64,000 nt of DNA from Elysia chlorotica (taxonomy: Eukaryota; Mollusca; Gastropoda; Plakobranchidae). This document shows, piece after piece, positions 58,630 through 64,000 of this stretch (position 1 is its first letter; each line of letters opens with the position of its first letter). Below the pieces are notes generated by a model. The model saw only the letters and a list, made by a program, of their open reading frames with translations, was not told the origin of the DNA and ran no database searches. The stretch covers positions 678,643-742,642 of the forward strand of contig RQTK01000096.1 of the NCBI GenBank assembly GCA_003991915.1, in the 5' to 3' direction. Both the position numbers and the translations under genes were made by a program.

Positions 58630-61600
58630 TCATTTAAAATGAAACTTGACTTTAAGGAGGTACTTCATGCGTATCTGGTTTGTGTTGTAAACAATGAACT
58701 CATTGTAATTTAGAGAAAGGTTGGCAATTCCTGTATCCTTGCTTTTCCCTACAGGCACTGTCACTCCATCAGACCTGTCAATAGGGAAATTAAGAGCAAA
58801 GGAAAATCTGGTCTGTAGGACTTCTATAACTCTCGAGTATCTGTGGAAAAGTCTACATTTTGTATTTTTCAATTTAAAAAAAAAGGACATAAAGTATTTG
58901 ATGTAGCAGCAAAATTAAAATACAAAATTAAAAAAAATAAAAAAAATAAAAAATTAAATAAATTGAATGAATGGAATGAAATCTATCTATTGTTATTCTT
59001 CTCTTTTAATTGTTTCGCTCTCTTCTTTTCTCATTGACTTTCTGATTTGGTAACTCTAATTTATTGCCTTTCTTCTCTTCCTAGAATACAATCTCCAGAA
59101 ACTTAGTAAAAATTTAAAAAAAAAAAAGGTGCATTGCTTGCAAAAATAAGTGGCTCAGAAATAATAGAAACTAACCCTAAAAGTACTTACGTTTTGATAA
59201 AGGTAGCTGGATCGGGACCCACCCTTCCGAGCCCCTGCACGCTGTGTTTACCGTTGGGAAGCTTATCTGCTGAGTAGTCCGCAGCCATCTTTGTATTTAT
59301 ATTGCCCAGAGAGACCTGCAGAGACAAGATAAAACATTTAATTAAAATGCCAAAGCATGTTAATTTTAATATTTCTTGACTTATACTACACAATCAAACT
59401 TTTTGAAAGGTTTATGAGGTTCAATATGACTCCTTTCTTTTAACAATAACACCAATTTAATCTAACAATACATGTTTTGGTCAACCTGCATGTATAAAAA
59501 AAATCAAATATTTTGTGATGAAAGATTCAAGAAAAGTATAAATAGATTATTTTTTATACACTGTATCTAATTGATAATTAATGTATTAACAATCATCAAC
59601 CTTGGACCACCAATGCAAGCTCTTTTTGCCTGATAAATACACATTTTGATTATAGTGATAAGCAGATAAATCTTGAGAGTTTGTGAAGGCATAAAATAAC
59701 TCATTCTTTTTTTGTTTTAAACTAAATTGATACAGTACAAAATCAGTTGGATTGTGCATGTAACAATTTTGATAGTAGAGGAATGTAATTTAAGAAAAAA
59801 TGATTTCACCAAAAACATTTTTCTTATAATTTGTATTTCAGAAATTTTTTTCTAGATTTCATGTGTTTAAAATGACTAGTAGAAGATATTTCTCCATTAA
59901 AAGTAACTCTACAAACAAAGTATTAGCTGCTGTAAATTGGAACAAAACTTTAGAAACTTCTTATGATAAATTGTTACAACTGATGTCTTGTATACTCACA
60001 TCACAAAGCAAAAGCAGTCCTGTATTTTTAGTTTTTGTTGCAAAACAGTAATTTGCACTCTTGCTGGACATGTCTGCAAAGTAAACTCCCTTGCCAAACT
60101 GAAATGATCAAGAAAATAAAATGAATGAAACAAGAATCCTTTATTAATGATCCTGCACCCTTTATAAAAGAAGTAGATAGGATTTAAAATGACTAAAATT
60201 TGGAGTCACAAGTGTATTTAAAAAAAATATAAAAGAAATGCACCCAAAGCTATTCAAATAGCTTTGATTGAAAAAATTATCTGGCACCTTTATTTAAAAT
60301 TATGCAGCCCATTACCGTTTTCTACACAAGTTTTAAAATGAAAATTAATGTATTGTAAATTATATCATAATCTAAATAATCTTGAAAGTGTATGTATCAG
60401 TGAAGATTATTTATTTCAAACATGTACATTTTCCTGAAATCCTATTAAAGCTAAAAAAAAGAATTCTTATCCAAAACACAAGAACACAAGTGATTATCTA
60501 ACCTCTCTCTGAGCACAACTTGATTAAGATGAAATACCTTCTGTTTAGACCCAGACCTACCATATAACCTGTGACTGGAGCTTCTGGTGGGGCAATCCTC
60601 AGTCCCTGACCAATAATTCCTGCCCAGTTGGTCAGTCGTGATCCATGCCATAGAAGCATTCTGAGGACAAAAGACCCGTGAAATTAAACACAAAAAAGAA
60701 AACATTGTCTTGTGTTTAAAAATAACAGACACCTTAGGATCAGCTGAGACAAAAGTTCTAATATCCCAGCATGTAATATTAGTTCCGCCCATGATGTATC
60801 ATAAATAGTGATGTTCGACTTTAAGAAATCAATGTACTAACCAAATCCCTTCATTATGTGGCCTCACCAATAGGCAAAACGGTCGAATGATACAGAACAA
60901 GTGTTTACTTTTTTGCAATCAAATTGGCAGAAGTAACCAAAAAATACTCTTAGATCTAACAATATCAAAGGATAGATATTTTTTGCTACTTTTAAGTCCC
61001 AAGATATAGAAAAATTTATCTAGTTTCAAAACAGTGTCCTTTGGTGGGTTGTTTTTTTTCTTCAGTGGACTTATTTCGAGGCAAATAGTCTTCCAGAGTA
61101 TGCACATGTATTCCCTTGAACTGCAAATAAAAGCATTTTAAATTCAGCATACAATAGTTACCTGTTCCCATGGTCCACAAAAGATGCCTTTTCCCCCTCT
61201 CTATCACAGTCAAACAGCTCTAAAAGTTCCATCTTGTACTGTTTGTGCGTATCTGCGTGAGTGTCTTGCAAATATCTGTCTATTAACTAGTTTTAAAAGG
61301 GGAAGAAAGCAAAATATAAACTGGAGTTGCATACTGAATTCTTTTCACAGTGCCAGGGGCAATTGTTCTTTAATACCCTTTTATAAAAAGACATAGAAGA
61401 ATTTTTTAATTGCCTAGATAAAATAAAGGTTAAATCAATTTAAGTTAGGAAATATATATCCTTTTGTTATAATACTCTTGATATTCTGAGTATTTGGCTA
61501 CAGAAGTACCGGTCTTTACAGGCTATGAAAAAAATATCCTGAACTTTCCCTAAATTTTCTTAAAGTCACATTCTTGAAGCGCACATGCCACTTGAAGCTC

Positions 61601-63564
61601 ACTTATCTCTCAAGTAAGATATGTATAAAAAAAGTATAATGTACTGGAAGAGGGCAAGAGAGCAAAAGAGAGACCAACCAGAAGGTGGACAGTTGACATA
61701 TGTGATTGACTAGGAAGGAGATTTTCAGAAACTAGAAGAGAAGCACAGGACACAGCTTTAACAGCAGATTGTGAAGGAGGCAAAATTTCAAAAATAAGAC
61801 ATGCTAGGATACAAATGATCATGAAGGTGATCAATACTGTATTGATGAATCAGCAAAGATGTGTAAAGACTAAAAATTACTTGACAATTAAATTAAAAGC
61901 AAAACATTTTTGCAGATGGCTCCTAAAATCAGGATAATATTCTTGCATGCCTACTACATTATGGATTGTTAAAACTATTCTGAGCTCATTTCTGGCACTC
62001 TTAAAAATATGGATTTCTGGATTCATCCTGAACTTTGTCTAATATTAATCTACAAAAGCCTCTTTATCATGTTGGCACAAACGAACAAAAAAGTGAATTC
62101 CTCCCAATAAGCCCTCAGACTTTTCCTACATATGCCAGGTGAGACGTGAAAATGTAAGTTTTTGTATATGGCATTATTTTTAATGGATTTAAATTTAGGA
62201 TGAAAGCTGAAATTTAAAGTAAAGGATTTATGATAAAAAAGGTTCTTTGATATAACAATGCTTTAACAGCCGAGAGAACTCTTATACTTTGAATCCATGA
62301 CAACGCCCTCAATCATGATAAACTGCGGTATTAACATCTGGCATTAATCAACTCACCGGATTATCTCCGACTGCTGTTATTAACTTACTTTGAAATCATC
62401 AGTTGAGTGATCCAAGGGGTTCAAGCTACAGTGTAACTGGTGGTAGTGCCTGTCCACGGGATTCTCCGACATGTCGCCTCCTTTCAGCATCTTAATGGCA
62501 ATCTCGATGTCTTCAAGGGCCTTTTGGTATTTTATGAAAGAGGAAAATAAACTGAAACTAAAATTCCCACTTCTAAGTCGTTACTAAGAAATTCAGTTGA
62601 TAAGGTAGACCAAACTCTTTTGTGATTTGGACTAATACTTTCAAAAATAAATGTATAGCCCTCTCCCACTAAAGCTGAATGCTTGGAATTTAAAAAGAAG
62701 AAGATTGTAAGGCCAATTGGTGACTGAAATCTGTTCAGGCCAAGTTCTTTCCATGGAAATTTAAAAAAGGCAAGGGAAAAGAAGGCTGTGGCATTATCAA
62801 CCTACAGCACTGTCTATGCTAGTAAGGAAAGACTTTAAAGTAATGATTGTAGCTTTCTTTCTTTAAAAAACAAAAAACAAAAAAAAAAACATATATATAA
62901 TCATATACATGTATTCTTGGTTCATTATGGTACTTAAAATGGACTTTGTTTTCTTTTTCATAATACACTTTTAAATTATGCAGCTAAGGGTAATATAATG
63001 ATTAACTTAGCTAAAAATAATTTTAAAAAAGATAAACAGTTTAACCTCCAAAAGACTGATCTTTTCTTTCACCATCTGTGGTGTCCTTATCAATGGAGGA
63101 GTCTGCATACTGCAAAATAAATTTAAAATATTAATACAGGCTGACAACAATAGTCTAAAAACTATAAATTAAGCAATGAAAAAATATTGCTTGATATATG
63201 AAGAAGTTAAAAAAAAAAAACCCTGAAAAATAAAAATTCCAAAAGCTTTTTGATGCTGTAAGGGGGGTTAGCATGAATTGAATTGTTTATTCCTTTAAGC
63301 TTATAAAAAACAACAACCAAAAGTTATCTTAGTATCCCTTCATTTTGACATAAAGAAAACTACATATTTTCCCAACAGTATTATAACAAACTTGAATTTT
63401 AGATTATGGTACAACTCAAACATACCCAAACTCATGGGGAATACGTGTATAGAATTCACTGCATGCATCAGACAGATTACGGCCCATATCTTTCTTCTTT
63501 ATCAAGGTCTCAATGTTCTTAAGTGCTTCATAGCCAGCTTTTATTTGGGTCTTTGTAAGTTTTC
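58630..63564 (-). CDS. PARP2: PARP2-like poly(ADP-ribose) polymerase, regulatory and catalytic domains, 5' end off the right edge
   Basis: Nuclear enzyme that adds ADP-ribose to proteins from NAD+ at DNA breaks. Exons in gene order: 63426-63564, 63046-63109, 62389-62520, 61162-61286, 60561-60660, 60000-60098, 59191-59315, 58630-58774; phases agree, about 309 codons. The first two to three exons are the helical PARP regulatory domain ([42 protein letters not shown]). The rest is the catalytic ART domain with the H-Y-E triad: [32 protein letters not shown]. The wording near the end ([15 protein letters not shown]) is closer to PARP2 than to PARP1 or PARP3. The protein stops at FHFK, a few residues shorter than vertebrate PARP2. 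The N-terminal WGR region and the start lie beyond 64000. The acceptor at 63564 expects one base from the missing upstream exon. The gene converges on AOAH. Confidence 0.92.
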
Positions 63565-63619
63565 CTGTAAAGAATAAATTATAAAAGCTTTTTTATAACA
63601 AAACTGTGGGTACGGGATT

Positions 63620-64000
63620 CTCATCATCATCATCATCATCATCGGTATTTTGATTAACATGCAGGTACTGGGGCAACATCCACATCAGTGGACCCCCTTC
63701 CAGGTAGCTGGCTTGCTGCACGCATGGCTGATCTCACACCAGATCTCCAGGTGTTTCTGTCATGAGGGTCAGTTGTTGAGAGTTTCCAGTCTTTCCGATC
63801 CCTCTCTGTCACCTGCTTCCATGTCATTCTGGGTCTCCCTTTTCCACGACTTCCTGTTACTTGCATGTCCAATGCTGTCTTGATAGCTCCGCTTGACCGT
63901 TCCACGTGGCCATACCACCGGAGTCTTCTCTCCTTCAGAATGAGGTTCAGGTCCTCAAGGCCAAGAAGCGTCAATAGCTCATTTGACCTAGTAGTGGCCA
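63620..64000 (-). mobile_element. RTE-like non-LTR retrotransposon, 3' end of reverse-transcriptase ORF with a GAT-repeat tail
   Basis: The minus strand reads open from the right edge to a TAA at about 63657. Motifs are typical of the C-terminus of animal LINE polymerases: LRWYGHVERSS, GRPRMTWKQVTERDRKDW, and SAMRAASQLPGRG near the end. About 10 bases after the stop comes a run of GAT units (63620-63642), which reads like the microsatellite tail that ends many RTE-class LINEs. The element lies upstream of the 63564 PARP2 exon on the same strand, so it is inside a PARP2 intron. The visible part has no stop codon or frameshift, which suggests a fairly recent insertion. The rest lies beyond the window. 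Confidence 0.85.

Noticed and set aside
61610..61834. 74-residue minus-strand open frame in a PARP2 intron
   Set aside because: No PARP similarity and not needed: exon 62389-62520 joins 61162-61286 in phase 0.

Overview
The window is animal nuclear DNA, most likely from a mollusc and probably a gastropod. It is AT-rich, its genes are split by short to medium introns with GT..AG borders, and it is packed with long microsatellites (CT, CTAT, ACAG, ATC/ATG, ATT, AGT). It also carries a tRNA-derived SINE family and several dead LINE and DNA-transposon copies. Nothing bacterial was seen (no operons, no CRISPR array). The species assignment is inference from genome texture and gene sequence, not from a database search.

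Four real protein genes were rebuilt exon by exon; every exon-to-exon phase was checked and agrees. (1) 132-16134, minus: a transglutaminase, 14 coding exons, with the 3' end off the left edge. A second possible first exon at 10579-10765 encodes a cysteine-rich, lipid-anchor-like N-terminus. (2) 29188-35111, plus: POP4/RPP29, a protein subunit of RNase P and RNase MRP, complete in 6 exons (244 codons). (3) 41129-56423, plus: acyloxyacyl hydrolase (AOAH), complete in 19 exons (591 codons), with signal peptide, saposin-like domain and SGNH/GDS hydrolase domain. (4) 58630-63564, minus: the regulatory and catalytic half of a PARP2-like poly(ADP-ribose) polymerase, 8 exons, with its 5' end beyond the right edge.

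Layout: the transglutaminase fills 0-16 kb; 16-29 kb is gene-poor and repeat-rich; POP4 lies at 29-35 kb; a LINE relic, a mariner corpse and an assembly gap (39470-40036) fill 35-41 kb; AOAH runs 41-56 kb and converges on PARP2 with 2.2 kb between them; an RTE-like LINE fragment sits inside a PARP2 intron at the right edge.

The transglutaminase (protein crosslinking and clotting) and AOAH (detoxification of bacterial lipopolysaccharide) are both plausible innate-immunity genes. POP4 (tRNA/rRNA processing) and PARP2 (DNA repair) are housekeeping. No pathway link between the four is shown by the sequence.

The most unusual signals are in AOAH. A roughly 40-bp minisatellite (52022-52418) is built from ten copies of the 3' splice site of exon 15 plus its first exon bases, and a three-copy tandem repeat (about 47811-48280) carries the end of exon 9 and its 5' splice site. 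The alternative lipid-anchor exon of the transglutaminase is the third notable item.
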